Assembly (NCBI RefSeq): GCF_018069625.1
Contig: NZ_CP072941.1
Coordinates: forward strand, 9,920,001-9,984,000
Length of the DNA stretch: 64,000 nucleotides
From: Streptomyces yatensis
GTDB lineage: Bacteria; Actinomycetota; Actinomycetes; Streptomycetales; Streptomycetaceae
Reading direction: 5' to 3'
Shown here: piece by piece, positions 17,711 to 25,694 of the stretch
Layout: the number at the start of each line of letters is the position of its first letter
Position numbering within the stretch: the first letter of the stretch is position 1
Made by a program: the position numbers and the translations under genes
The notes under the pieces: model-generated
Told to the model about the DNA's origin: nothing
The model's database searches: none
The model's input: only the letters and a program-made list of their open reading frames with translations

Positions 17711-19194
17711 GCCGAACGCTCCGATCGGTGGCCGCCGTGGACGGCGGAGAGCGGGGTGCCGGCGGCGAACCCCGGTGCGTGCCGTACGCACCACAGCGCG
17801 CACACCGCCAGCACACCCCCGCACACGGCGAACGTCAGCTGCCGCGAATCCGGGGCGAACCCGTTGGGCAGCACGGCCAGTGTGAGCACCCCGCTCCCGG
17901 CCACCACCGCCTTGCGCACCGTTCCGCCCGGCCCGGCCGCCGCGATCACGAACAGCCCCCACAGCACGTACCAGGGCCGGACCGCCGGGCCCAGCACGGC
18001 CACCGCTATCAGGCTCAGCCCCAGCGCGTACACGGGCCGGGGGCGGGGCGGACGCAGCCAGGCGATCCCTATGGCCACGGCGGTGGCCAGCAGCCCCAGA
18101 CCGTGCCACGCGGGCGCGGCCAGCGGAGCCAGACCGCTGCCGACGGCCTCCAGCAGGGCGCCGGTGGCGCGGCCCAGGGTGCTGGTGAGCGCCCAGTTGT
18201 CCGGTGAGGCCGGGGTGGTGAGCGCGGAGATCCAGCCGTAGCCGGTGCCGGTGACGGCCGTCGCCACTCCGGTGGTGGCCAGGGCCAGCGCCCCGGTGGC
18301 CGCCACGGCGCCGACGCGGCGCCTGCGACCCTCCACCCGGCGTGCCCACAGCGTGGCCACCGCCAGCAGCCCCAGCGCGGCCGGAGCCTTGACCAGGGCG
18401 GCGAGCGTGACCAGCACCGCGCCACAGGCCGGCCATCGACCCGTCGCGGCCACCAGCCCGGCCCCGAGCAGCCCGAGCATCACGGCATCATTGTGCGCCC
18501 CGCCCACCAGATGCAGCAGCAGGAGAGGGTTGAGCGCCCCCAGCCACAGGGCGGCGCTCGGGTCGGTGCCGCAGCGGCGGGCCAGAACGGGCAGCGCCAG
18601 CACCATCACCACCACCCCGAGCAGCGCGATCAGCCGCAGCCCGATCACTCCGAGGGACGGCTCGGCGCGCGAGGCGTGGGCGACGGCGGATTCGAAGGCC
18701 AGCGAGACCGGGCCGTACGGCGTCGGGGTGTGCTGCCACACCGGCGCCACCTGTTCCGCCAGCGGTCCGCCGAGGCGTATGGGGCCGTGGGTGTAGACAT
18801 CGATCCGGGCGTGCACCATGGCGCCCTGGGCGAGATAGCTGTACACATCCCGGCTGAACAGCGGCGGCCCGGGCAGCAGGGGAGCCGCCCAGACGGCGAG
18901 TGTGAGCAGCAGGGAGCGGGGCCCGGGCGGCCGGGGTCCGCGCACCTCGCGCCCCAGCAGCCACCACGCCGCGATCAACAGCACCAGACCGAAATAGGTG
19001 CTGATCAGCCCGATCGCCTCTCTCAGGGAGTCAGGGGTGAGGGCGTCCCCCACCGGCAGCGCTCCGGCCGCCGCCCCGCCCGCCGCCAGGGCCACTGACC
19101 CAGCGAGGCCGAGAAGCCGGCAGTGACCCGGAGCGACGGCGACACCTTGGACGAGTACACGACGCAGCACCCCGCCAGGGTCGCGAGAGCGCAT
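17707..19194 (-). CDS. MptB-like polyprenol-phosphomannose-dependent mannosyltransferase
   Basis: 495 residues with 11-13 hydrophobic segments. FSRDVYSYLAQGAMVHARIDVYTHGP holds the conserved DVYSY motif of MptA/MptB alpha-1,6-mannosyltransferases, and TPYGPVSL, NPLLLLHLVGGAHNDAVMLGLL and VRPWYVLWGLF are further family blocks. It would elongate a lipid-linked mannan or a related glycolipid outside the membrane. It is the first gene of the operon with the GT87 enzyme and the YbhN-like protein. The start lies 21 bases after the stop of the ferredoxin reductase on the same strand, so read-through from that operon is possible. Confidence 0.85.
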   Translation of the reverse strand: MRSRDPGGVLRRVLVQGVAVAPGHCRLLGLAGSVALAAGGAAAGALPVGDALTPDSLREAIGLISTYFGLVLLIAAWWLLGREVRGPRPPGPRSLLLTLAVWAAPLLPGPPLFSRDVYSYLAQGAMVHARIDVYTHGPIRLGGPLAEQVAPVWQHTPTPYGPVSLAFESAVAHASRAEPSLGVIGLRLIALLGVVVMVLALPVLARRCGTDPSAALWLGALNPLLLLHLVGGAHNDAVMLGLLGAGLVAATGRWPACGAVLVTLAALVKAPAALGLLAVATLWARRVEGRRRRVGAVAATGALALATTGVATAVTGTGYGWISALTTPASPDNWALTSTLGRATGALLEAVGSGLAPLAAPAWHGLGLLATAVAIGIAWLRPPRPRPVYALGLSLIAVAVLGPAVRPWYVLWGLFVIAAAGPGGTVRKAVVAGSGVLTLAVLPNGFAPDSRQLTFAVCGGVLAVCALWCVRHAPGFAAGTPLSAVHGGHRSERSA

Positions 19195-19215
19195 GGCCGG
19201 AAATTGACGTCGCGG

Positions 19216-20457
19216 TCACCGGAGACTGGCCGAGAGGTGTCGGCCGGGCCACACCGCCCGCGGGGTGGGCAGGATCGATGTCCATGGTGCCCGGTCGACC
19301 ACGAGTTGACGCAGTTTGCGCAGCTCGCACGGGCTGTTCCAGCCGAGCACCCCGACCACGACGCCCCGGTGTCCGTAGGCCACGACGAAGTGGCCGCCTT
19401 CGAGCTCGCCGTGGAGCACGGCGAGTTCGGCATCGCTGGGGAATATGCCGTACGCCTGGATATGGGCGTCGTACTGGTCGGTCCAGAAGTACGGCACGGG
19501 GGCGAACGGTTGGCCCTCGCCGAGCACATTGCGGGCCACGGCCTGGGCCTGTTCCGTCGCGTTCAGCCGGTGTTCCAGCCGCATCCGGCAGCCGAAGTGG
19601 TCGTTGTGCCACGAGGCGACATCACCTGCCGCGTAGACGCCGGGCGCGGCACGGCAGGTGGGATCGCATTCGACACCGTTGCCCAGCTCCAGTCCGGATC
19701 CGGCCAGCCAGCCGATCGCCGGGGCGGCGCCGATGGCGACCACCACGACATCGGCGTCGAGCAGCGTGCCGTCGGTCAGCTCCAGGCCGGTCACCCGGCC
19801 GCCGGACTCGAAGAACCGCCGCACCCCGGTGCCACAGCGCATGGACACGCCGTTCTTCGTGTGCAGCCGCCCGACGAGCCCGGCGATCCGGTCGCCGAAC
19901 TGCCGCCGCATCGGCACCGGCCGCGGGTCGATCATGGTGACGTCCAGCCCCATCCTGCGGGCCGCCACCGCGGCCTCCGAGCCGAGGAAACCCGCGCCGA
20001 CCACCGCCACCTTCACATCGGGCTTGTGGCGCAGATCGGCGCGCAGCGCGAGGGCGTCGTCGAGGGTGCGCAGCAGATGCACCCCGGCCAGATGGTGGGC
20101 GCCGGGCAGGCTGTTGGGGGTGACGCCGGTGGCGATGACCAGGGCGTCGTAGGAGACGCTGTCGCCGCCCTCCAGCACCACCCGGCGGGCGGCGGTGTCC
20201 AGGCCGATGGCGGACCTGCCGAACAGCAGCCGTGCGTCGAGGTCGGACAGCTCCTCGTCGGTGCGCAGCTTGATCCGGTCCGGCTCCCAGGTGCCCGCCA
20301 GGATCTGCTTGGACAACGGTGGCCGGTTGTAGGGGGTGTGGGGCTCGTCGCCGATGAGGGTGAGCCGTCCGTCGTATCCCAGGGTGCGCAGCGTGACGGC
20401 CGCGGTGAGCCCCGCGACCGAGGCGCCCACGACCACGACGTTCCCCGGTGTGTTCAC
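19216..20457 (-). CDS. NAD(P)H:ferredoxin oxidoreductase (FAD dependent)
   Basis: 413 residues from GTG 20457. The FAD-binding GxGxxG variant VVVGASVAGLTAA lies at the N terminus, a second dinucleotide motif VAVVGAGFLGSEAA at about residue 150 binds NAD(P)H, and APGVYAAGDVASW is the conserved C-terminal FAD-binding block. YNRPPLSK is typical of putidaredoxin-reductase-like enzymes. It would feed electrons to the small ferredoxin whose stop overlaps its start (GTGA), and onward to P450s. Three P450s lie in the window and none has its own redox partner, so this pair may serve them (inference). Confidence 0.9.
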   Translation of the reverse strand: MNTPGNVVVVGASVAGLTAAVTLRTLGYDGRLTLIGDEPHTPYNRPPLSKQILAGTWEPDRIKLRTDEELSDLDARLLFGRSAIGLDTAARRVVLEGGDSVSYDALVIATGVTPNSLPGAHHLAGVHLLRTLDDALALRADLRHKPDVKVAVVGAGFLGSEAAVAARRMGLDVTMIDPRPVPMRRQFGDRIAGLVGRLHTKNGVSMRCGTGVRRFFESGGRVTGLELTDGTLLDADVVVVAIGAAPAIGWLAGSGLELGNGVECDPTCRAAPGVYAAGDVASWHNDHFGCRMRLEHRLNATEQAQAVARNVLGEGQPFAPVPYFWTDQYDAHIQAYGIFPSDAELAVLHGELEGGHFVVAYGHRGVVVGVLGWNSPCELRKLRQLVVDRAPWTSILPTPRAVWPGRHLSASLR

Positions 20458-20651
20458 GCGTCGGCCAGGGCGATGGCCAGGGCGGGGCAGACGGCGGCCG
20501 CTTGACGCACGTCGTCGTGCAGTTCCGCCGGCGGGCGCTCGTCGAGGAGGACGGCGACACCGTCCAGGTCCCGCTGGTCGAACACGTCCTGGGCGGCGAG
20601 CACGCACTGCCCCGAGGCGACGCATTTGTCCTGATGCAAGGTCACCTGCAT
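20454..20651 (-). CDS. Small [3Fe-4S]-type ferredoxin for P450 systems
   Basis: 65 residues from ATG 20651. DKCVASGQC gives a Cys-x5-Cys spacing and CPALAI supplies the third Cys followed by Pro; the missing middle Cys is typical of 3Fe-4S ferredoxins that serve Streptomyces CYP105-type P450s. GGAGAA lies six bases before this ATG; a GTG at 20666 is a weaker alternative. It is translationally coupled to the reductase gene by a GTGA overlap. Confidence 0.88.
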   Translation of the reverse strand: MQVTLHQDKCVASGQCVLAAQDVFDQRDLDGVAVLLDERPPAELHDDVRQAAAVCPALAIALADA

Positions 20652-20686
20652 GGCGTTCTCCGGCACTGGGGGATCAACGGAAGGCG

Positions 20687-20710
20687 GTTACCAGACGAAT
20701 GTTCGGTAAC
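20687..20710. promoter_or_regulatory. Inverted repeat upstream of the ferredoxin operon
   Basis: GTTACC (20687-20692) and GGTAAC (20705-20710) flank a 12-base centre that itself contains the near-palindrome CGAATGTTCG. It lies 36 bases before the ferredoxin ATG, in the 350-base gap (20652-21001) shared with the divergent FUSC gene. Size and position suit a TetR-type operator. The rest of the gap shows no gene. Confidence 0.4.
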
Positions 20711-21001
20711 GGGCGGAAGGGAGGCTAGTTCTCCCGCGTACCCAGCACAACACGCTCCGCAAGAAGCTGGCCACGCAGCGAGACATATGAGCCTGGCATG
20801 TGCACCCCGGGCAGGCCGTCCGGCCGACCCTCGGAGGCTGTCCAAACCACCAGGTCACACCCGGGTATCCGGGTCACGGACGGCCCTTGCGCGAGGTGGG
20901 GCATCAGCGCCTCACATGGCGGAAATACGCAGGTTACGAAAGTTCCGCATAGCTCACGTACGGTTCGAAGAGGCCCACGATTTCCACCTCACGGAGGATC
21001 C

Positions 21002-22948
21002 TTGCGCACGCTGCCCACACCGCCCGACTGGCTGACGCACCCCCTGCGCGGGAAGCGGGCGCTGCGGGACCCCATCCCCTGGGCGGCGGTGGCCCGCGGA
21101 GCTCTCGGCGTGGGACCGGTGGTGGCCGTCGGCGTGGGGTCGGGACATCTGCCCTTCGGGATGCTCGCCGGGCTGGGGGCCATGTTCGCCCATGTCAACG
21201 ACCGCCCCGCCACCCGCACCACCCGGATCGTGCGCATCGGCCTGCCCGCCCTCGCCGGGGCCGTCGGCCTGCTGACCGGGGCCTGGCTGGGCACGCTGGG
21301 CCTCGGGATGTGGATCGCGCTCGCCCTCGCCGCCGTCGGGCTGGTCTCCGGTGCGATCAGCGCCATCGGGCCGGTCAGCTCCGCCGCCGGGGTGCAGTTG
21401 ATGGTGCTCGCCGTGGTCGGCGCGGGCATGCCCGTCCCGGTGTCCCCTCCGGTCAAGGCGGGCCTGCTGCTCATCGGCGCCGCGTGGGTGATCGCGATGG
21501 CCACGCTGCTGCCACGTGTCATCCCCTCACGCCAGACCGCACCCTCCGATCAACGGGAGACGGTGGCCGCCGTATATGACGCCTTCGCCGACCTGATGAC
21601 GGCGGTCGGCACCGACGGCGGACAGGCCGCCCGGCGCCGGCTGACCGCCGCCTACGACGCCGCGTACGAGGCCCTCTACGCCCACCGGCTCCCCCTCCAT
21701 CACCTCGACGAGGAGGAGCGGCGGCTGCGCGACCGGCTGGCGGTGGCCGGAGCACTCAGCGAGGGCGTCCTGACCCTCCTGTGGGAGAACGAGCCGGTGC
21801 CCGACCGCGTCGCGCGCACCCCCGCCCAGCTGGCCCGCTCGGTACGGACCGGACTGCCACCGGGCCGGCTGCCCGCCCCCGTACCCGACACCGCGGGCAA
21901 CGTGGCCATGCACCGGGCCGTGCTGCTCGCCGCCCGGGTCTTCGACGGCGAACCGGCGCCCCCCGTCGGCGCGGTCGTCCCCGGCCACCGGCAGCGGCTG
22001 CGCCGCGCGCTCGGCCCGGCGGGCCGGGAGTACGCCGCCCGGGTGGCCCTGTGCGTGGGCGTCAGCACCGTGCTCGCCCAGCAACTGCCGGGCGAGCACT
22101 GGTACTGGCTCCCCGCCACCGCCGCCTTCCTGGTCAAGCCCGACATGGGCCCGCTGGTCTCCCGGGCCGTCTCCCGCGCGCTCGGCACCGCCGTGGGCGT
22201 GGCCGTCTTCGGCGGGCTCGCCACGGTGTTCGGTCCCGGCGCGGGCGTCACCCCCGATGCGGGCGCCCCCGCCATCTGGCCGGTCGTCGTCGCGGCGGTC
22301 TGCTCCGCGCTGATCCCCGTCTCCGTACGCCACTTCGCCCTGCAGACCGCCGTGCTCACCCCGCTGCTGCTCTCCCTCGTCTACCTCGGCGGCGACACCG
22401 ACCCCGGGTTCACCCGGCTCACCGACACGCTGCTGGCCTGCGGTGTGGTGCTGGCCGCCGGAGCGCTGCCCGGGCTCGGCGGCCCCCGCGCCCAGGTGTC
22501 CGTGCGGCTGTCGCTCGCCGTCCGCGCCACCCGCGACCACCTGGACCGGGTGCTGACCGCCGAAGCGCCGTATGCCACCCGGCTGCGGCTGCGCCGCGAG
22601 GCATACCGCGCCCTCGCCGACGCGCGCAGAGCGGTGGAGGTGGCCGGCGCCGAACACCCGCCCTTCGGCCGGGACCTGGCGGCCTGGGCGCCGGTGGTCT
22701 TCGCCCTGGAGGAGATCGTGGACGCGGCCACAGCCTGCGGCGTACGGCTCGATCAGGGCGCCCCGCAGCCCGAGCCCGCCCTCGCGGCCCGGCTGCGGGC
22801 CGCGCTGTCCGACCTGGCCGACGCCGTCGCCGCCCGCCGCCCCCCGACGGACCTCGTCCTGCCCGCGGGGGTTGCGGTGGGAGACTGCGCCACCCTCGCC
22901 GATGTCACCGCCGGGCTGCGCAGGGCCCGCGACCTGGCGGCGGGCTGA
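21002..22948 (+). CDS. FUSC-family membrane protein (aromatic acid exporter-like)
   Basis: 648 residues from TTG 21002. Two membrane halves (about residues 25-150 and 345-480) are separated and followed by cytoplasmic helical regions, the FUSC/YccS/AaeB arrangement. EHWYWLPATAAFLVKPDMGP and SRALGTAVGVAVFG are family blocks. AaeB-type members export hydroxylated aromatic acids, which would fit the vanillate module 12 kb away, but many FUSC proteins are uncharacterised. TTG 21002 is chosen because GGAGG (20993-20997) lies four bases upstream; upstream in-frame ATGs have no ribosome site and give low-complexity sequence. Confidence 0.85.
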   Translation: MRTLPTPPDWLTHPLRGKRALRDPIPWAAVARGALGVGPVVAVGVGSGHLPFGMLAGLGAMFAHVNDRPATRTTRIVRIGLPALAGAVGLLTGAWLGTLGLGMWIALALAAVGLVSGAISAIGPVSSAAGVQLMVLAVVGAGMPVPVSPPVKAGLLLIGAAWVIAMATLLPRVIPSRQTAPSDQRETVAAVYDAFADLMTAVGTDGGQAARRRLTAAYDAAYEALYAHRLPLHHLDEEERRLRDRLAVAGALSEGVLTLLWENEPVPDRVARTPAQLARSVRTGLPPGRLPAPVPDTAGNVAMHRAVLLAARVFDGEPAPPVGAVVPGHRQRLRRALGPAGREYAARVALCVGVSTVLAQQLPGEHWYWLPATAAFLVKPDMGPLVSRAVSRALGTAVGVAVFGGLATVFGPGAGVTPDAGAPAIWPVVVAAVCSALIPVSVRHFALQTAVLTPLLLSLVYLGGDTDPGFTRLTDTLLACGVVLAAGALPGLGGPRAQVSVRLSLAVRATRDHLDRVLTAEAPYATRLRLRREAYRALADARRAVEVAGAEHPPFGRDLAAWAPVVFALEEIVDAATACGVRLDQGAPQPEPALAARLRAALSDLADAVAARRPPTDLVLPAGVAVGDCATLADVTAGLRRARDLAAG

Positions 22949-23104
22949 GGCCGCTCACGGGGGCAGCGGCGGATGGCGCGGCGTGCATGCGGTACGCCGT
23001 CCTGCCCCGCGCACCTCGAGAACACACGTCACCGCCGCCACCATCACCCACACCCACACCGACGCACCGACCACTTCCTGGGCGCGGTTCCGCTCGGGGC
23101 GCGC

Positions 23105-24598
23105 TCACTCGGGCCGGGCCCGCGGGACGTTCCAGAGGTGGTGCATGGCGTACGAGCGCCAGGGGCGCCAGCCCTCGGAGTCCTCCAGATGCGCCCCGGC
23201 GGCGCGGGCCCCGGCCAGTACGGCGACATCCGACTCCAGCAGCACATCGGGGTCGCTCAGCGCCCGCATCCGGACGTAACCGGCCGTCCAGGGGCCGATG
23301 CCACGCAGCCCCAGGAGTTCCTTCTCGGCCCGGTCGCGGTCGGCCCCGGCGTCCAGCCGCACCGTGCCGTCCGCGAGCGCGGTGGCGAGCGTGCGCAGCG
23401 TGGCGCGCCGGCTCTCCGGCATGCCGAGCTCGGTGAGCGGCGCCTCGGCCAGGTCCTCCGCGCGCGGGAAGAGATGCGTGAGCCCGCCGTCGGGCCGCGC
23501 CAGGGGCTTCCCGTACGCGGCGACCAGCGCATCGCCCAGCACCCGCCCGGCCGCCACCGAGACCTGCTGGCCGAGCACGGCGCGCACGGCCAGCTCATGG
23601 GGGTCGGCGGTGCCCGGGGAACGCAGCCCCGGCCGCGCGCCCACCAGGGGCGCGAGCGCGGCGTTGGCGGCGAGGCGCTCGGCGACCGCGTACGGATCGG
23701 CGTCCAGGTCGAACAGGCGCCGAATCCGCTGGATGGCGGTGGTCAGATCGCGCAGCTCGGTCAGACGCAGCCGGCACTCCAGCCAGCCGTCACCGGGCCG
23801 TTCGTCGATCTCGACGATGGCGCAGGCGTGCGGCAGCCGCAGGGTGCGGCGGTAGGTCCGGGCGCCCGGGGCGCCCACCATCTCCTCCAGGCCGGTGAGG
23901 GCACGCCGGGCGAGATAGTCGAAGACCTGCGTGGTGTCGTACGAACCGCGGTAGGCGAGCCGCAGCGGCACCCCGGCCGTCCCGCCGTTCGTCCCCAGCA
24001 CCCCGCCGGTGGCCACCGCGGGCCCGGACAGGGAGGACTTCGCGGGCCTGGCGGCACGCAGTTCGGTGGGGGTGGCGGCGTAGATCTCGCGCAGCGTGTC
24101 GTTGAACTGCCGGACGCTGGAGAACCCGGCCGCGAAGGCGATCTCCGAGGCTCGCAGGGGGGTGGTCTGCAGCAGGATCCGCGCGGTGTGGGCGCGCTGC
24201 GCGCGGGCGAGCGCGACCGGCCCGGCGCCGAGCTCGGCGGTCAGCTGCCGCTGCACCTGCCGGGCGCTGTAACCGAGCCGCGCCGCGAGTCCGGCCACTC
24301 CCTCCCGGTCCACCACCCCGTCCCCGATCATCCGCATGGCGCGGCCGACGGCGTCCGCCCGCGCGTTCCAGTCGGCGGAGCCGGGCACGGCGTCCGGCCG
24401 GCAGCGGCGGCAGGCCCGGAACCCCGCGCCCTGCGCGGCGGCCGAGGTCGGAAAGAACCGGACGTTCTTGCGCCGGGGCGTGGTCGCCGGGCAGCTCGGC
24501 CGGCAGTAGATCCCGGTCGTGGCGACACCGAAGAAGAACTCGCCGTCGAACCGCGCGTCGCGGCTGCACACCGCCTCGTACCTGCTGTCGTCACTCAT
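23105..24598 (-). CDS. alkA: Ada-AlkA fusion: methyl-responsive regulator and 3-methyladenine DNA glycosylase
   Basis: 497 residues. Residues about 10-80 are the Ada metal-binding domain (ATTGIYCRPSCPATTP...ACRRCRPD, with four Cys for zinc and methyl acceptance). Residues about 90-180 are an AraC-type helix-turn-helix (VAGLAARLGYSARQVQRQLTAE, EIAFAAGFSSVRQFND). Residues about 200-490 are an AlkA-type glycosylase with the helix-hairpin-helix LRGIGPWTAGYVRMR and the catalytic Asp region LESDVAVL. It senses alkylated DNA or agents, activates repair genes and excises 3-methylated purines. The ATG at 24598 with GGAGG four bases upstream is preferred to an ATG 18 codons earlier. No ogt-like gene is adjacent. 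Confidence 0.92.
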   Translation of the reverse strand: MSDDSRYEAVCSRDARFDGEFFFGVATTGIYCRPSCPATTPRRKNVRFFPTSAAAQGAGFRACRRCRPDAVPGSADWNARADAVGRAMRMIGDGVVDREGVAGLAARLGYSARQVQRQLTAELGAGPVALARAQRAHTARILLQTTPLRASEIAFAAGFSSVRQFNDTLREIYAATPTELRAARPAKSSLSGPAVATGGVLGTNGGTAGVPLRLAYRGSYDTTQVFDYLARRALTGLEEMVGAPGARTYRRTLRLPHACAIVEIDERPGDGWLECRLRLTELRDLTTAIQRIRRLFDLDADPYAVAERLAANAALAPLVGARPGLRSPGTADPHELAVRAVLGQQVSVAAGRVLGDALVAAYGKPLARPDGGLTHLFPRAEDLAEAPLTELGMPESRRATLRTLATALADGTVRLDAGADRDRAEKELLGLRGIGPWTAGYVRMRALSDPDVLLESDVAVLAGARAAGAHLEDSEGWRPWRSYAMHHLWNVPRARPE

Positions 24599-24766
24599 CA
24601 CACCTCCACTGTGCGCCCTGGCGGGGGAAGCGTGCTGGCGGAAATCGGACATGACGCTCCCGGCCCCGTGGGCGTGGGGGAGAACCCATGCGCCAGTGCC
24701 TCCCTGCCCGGATCACCGGCCGGGGCCAGTGCAGATCACGGCCCGGCGCCAGCGCTTCGGCCGGGG

Positions 24767-24930
24767 TCAGCTCCAACCCATCTCGGTGTAGAGGCGTCCC
24801 GCCCTGATCCCGTCGATCGCGGCCCGGGTGTAGTCGACGGTCGGCTCCGGCAGGCCGTCCAGCGGCCACCAGCCCCAGCCGACGCACTTGTCCGGCTCCA
24901 AAAGCTCCGGCTCGCCCCACGGCCCTGCGC
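24767..24930 (-). pseudogene. C-terminal remnant of a NUDIX hydrolase
   Basis: On the minus strand the frame reads EPELLEPDKCVGWGWWPLDG and continues LPEPTVDYTRAAIDGIRAG to a stop at 24767. Its PDKC-x-GW-x-WWPLDxLPEP core and TEMGW end match the last 50 or so residues of Streptomyces NUDIX proteins. Upstream in the same frame there is no NUDIX box (GX5EX7REUXEEXGU), and a TAG stop occurs near 24978. No start codon or ribosome site is visible, so this is a truncated, dead gene end. Confidence 0.65.
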
Positions 24931-25035
24931 CACCGCCATTTCCCAACTGCCCCTGGGGCCGGATGGGCGGGCGCTGCTAGAGTCGGCAGCGTGACTGCCG
25001 GGTCGGCCATGGGCCACGCACGAGTGAGGCGCCCG

Positions 25036-25072
25036 GCCTCGGCGTGAGTCCGAGGCGGGCCAGAGGCCCGCC
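25036..25072 (+). promoter_or_regulatory. Two overlapping, mutually exclusive hairpins before a VOC gene
   Basis: GCCTCGG (25036-25042) pairs perfectly with CCGAGGC (25050-25056). GGCGGGCC (25054-25061) pairs perfectly with GGCCCGCC (25065-25072) around a 3-base loop. The two stems share bases 25054-25056, so only one can form fully. A third small palindrome (GGCGCC-N7-GGCGCC) follows near 25100. The layout could be an attenuator-like leader or simply a terminator with chance overlap. Confidence 0.35.
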
Positions 25073-25152
25073 CATTCCTCCGTGTCATTCCTTCTGGCGC
25101 CCTTACGTGGCGCCGGTTCCAGCGGATTCCACGATGCGGAGACACACCACAG

Positions 25153-25581
25153 ATGCCCCACCCAACGCAGCCCCGACACGACTCCGAGCCCCAGGCCACC
25201 GTCGTCCAGCTGAATCACACCGCCGTCTATGCCCACGACCGGCAGCTGTCCGCCGAATTCATCGCCGCGATTCTGGGGGTGGAGGTCGGCGCCCCGTTCG
25301 GCCCGTTTCTGCCCATCGATCTCGGCAACGGCGTGACGCTCGACTACTACGAGAAGCGCGACGAGCCGATACAGCCGCAGCACTACGCGTTCCTCGTGCC
25401 CGATGAGCAGTTCGACGCCATGATCGCCCGCCTGGAGGCGATCGGTGTCACCTACTACGCCGACCCCGGCCACACCGACCCCGGACGGATCAACCGTCTC
25501 TTCGGTGGCCGTGGCGCGTACTTCGACGATCCCGGCGGTCACAACATGGAGATCATCACCCGGCCCTATATCCGTCCCTAG
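25153..25581 (+). CDS. VOC-family (glyoxalase/bleomycin-resistance fold) protein
   Basis: 142 residues. VVQLNHTAVYAHDRQLSAEFIA opens the first beta-alpha-beta-beta-beta unit with a potential metal His, and GRGAYFDDPGGHNMEIITRP closes the second with the usual DPxGHxxE metal motif. Such proteins are metal-dependent lyases, dioxygenases, isomerases or drug-binding proteins; the substrate here is unknown. No clear ribosome-binding site precedes the ATG. The leader contains alternative hairpins (25036-25072). Confidence 0.85.
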   Translation: MPHPTQPRHDSEPQATVVQLNHTAVYAHDRQLSAEFIAAILGVEVGAPFGPFLPIDLGNGVTLDYYEKRDEPIQPQHYAFLVPDEQFDAMIARLEAIGVTYYADPGHTDPGRINRLFGGRGAYFDDPGGHNMEIITRPYIRP

Positions 25582-25608
25582 CCGCAGGGGGAGTCGGCCA
25601 CCGGTGGC

Positions 25609-25624
25609 GCGCCCGGAAGGGCGC
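25609..25624 (+). terminator. Short hairpin after the VOC gene
   Basis: GCGCCC and GGGCGC form a perfect 6-base stem around a GGAA tetraloop, 28 bases after the VOC stop and before the NACHT gene. Confidence 0.45.
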
Positions 25625-25694
25625 CCCCCGCCGGGGTGTACACCCGCGCGGCGCCTGCGTCACCATGTGCGAGGGGATGCGTAAGGGGGAGCGC

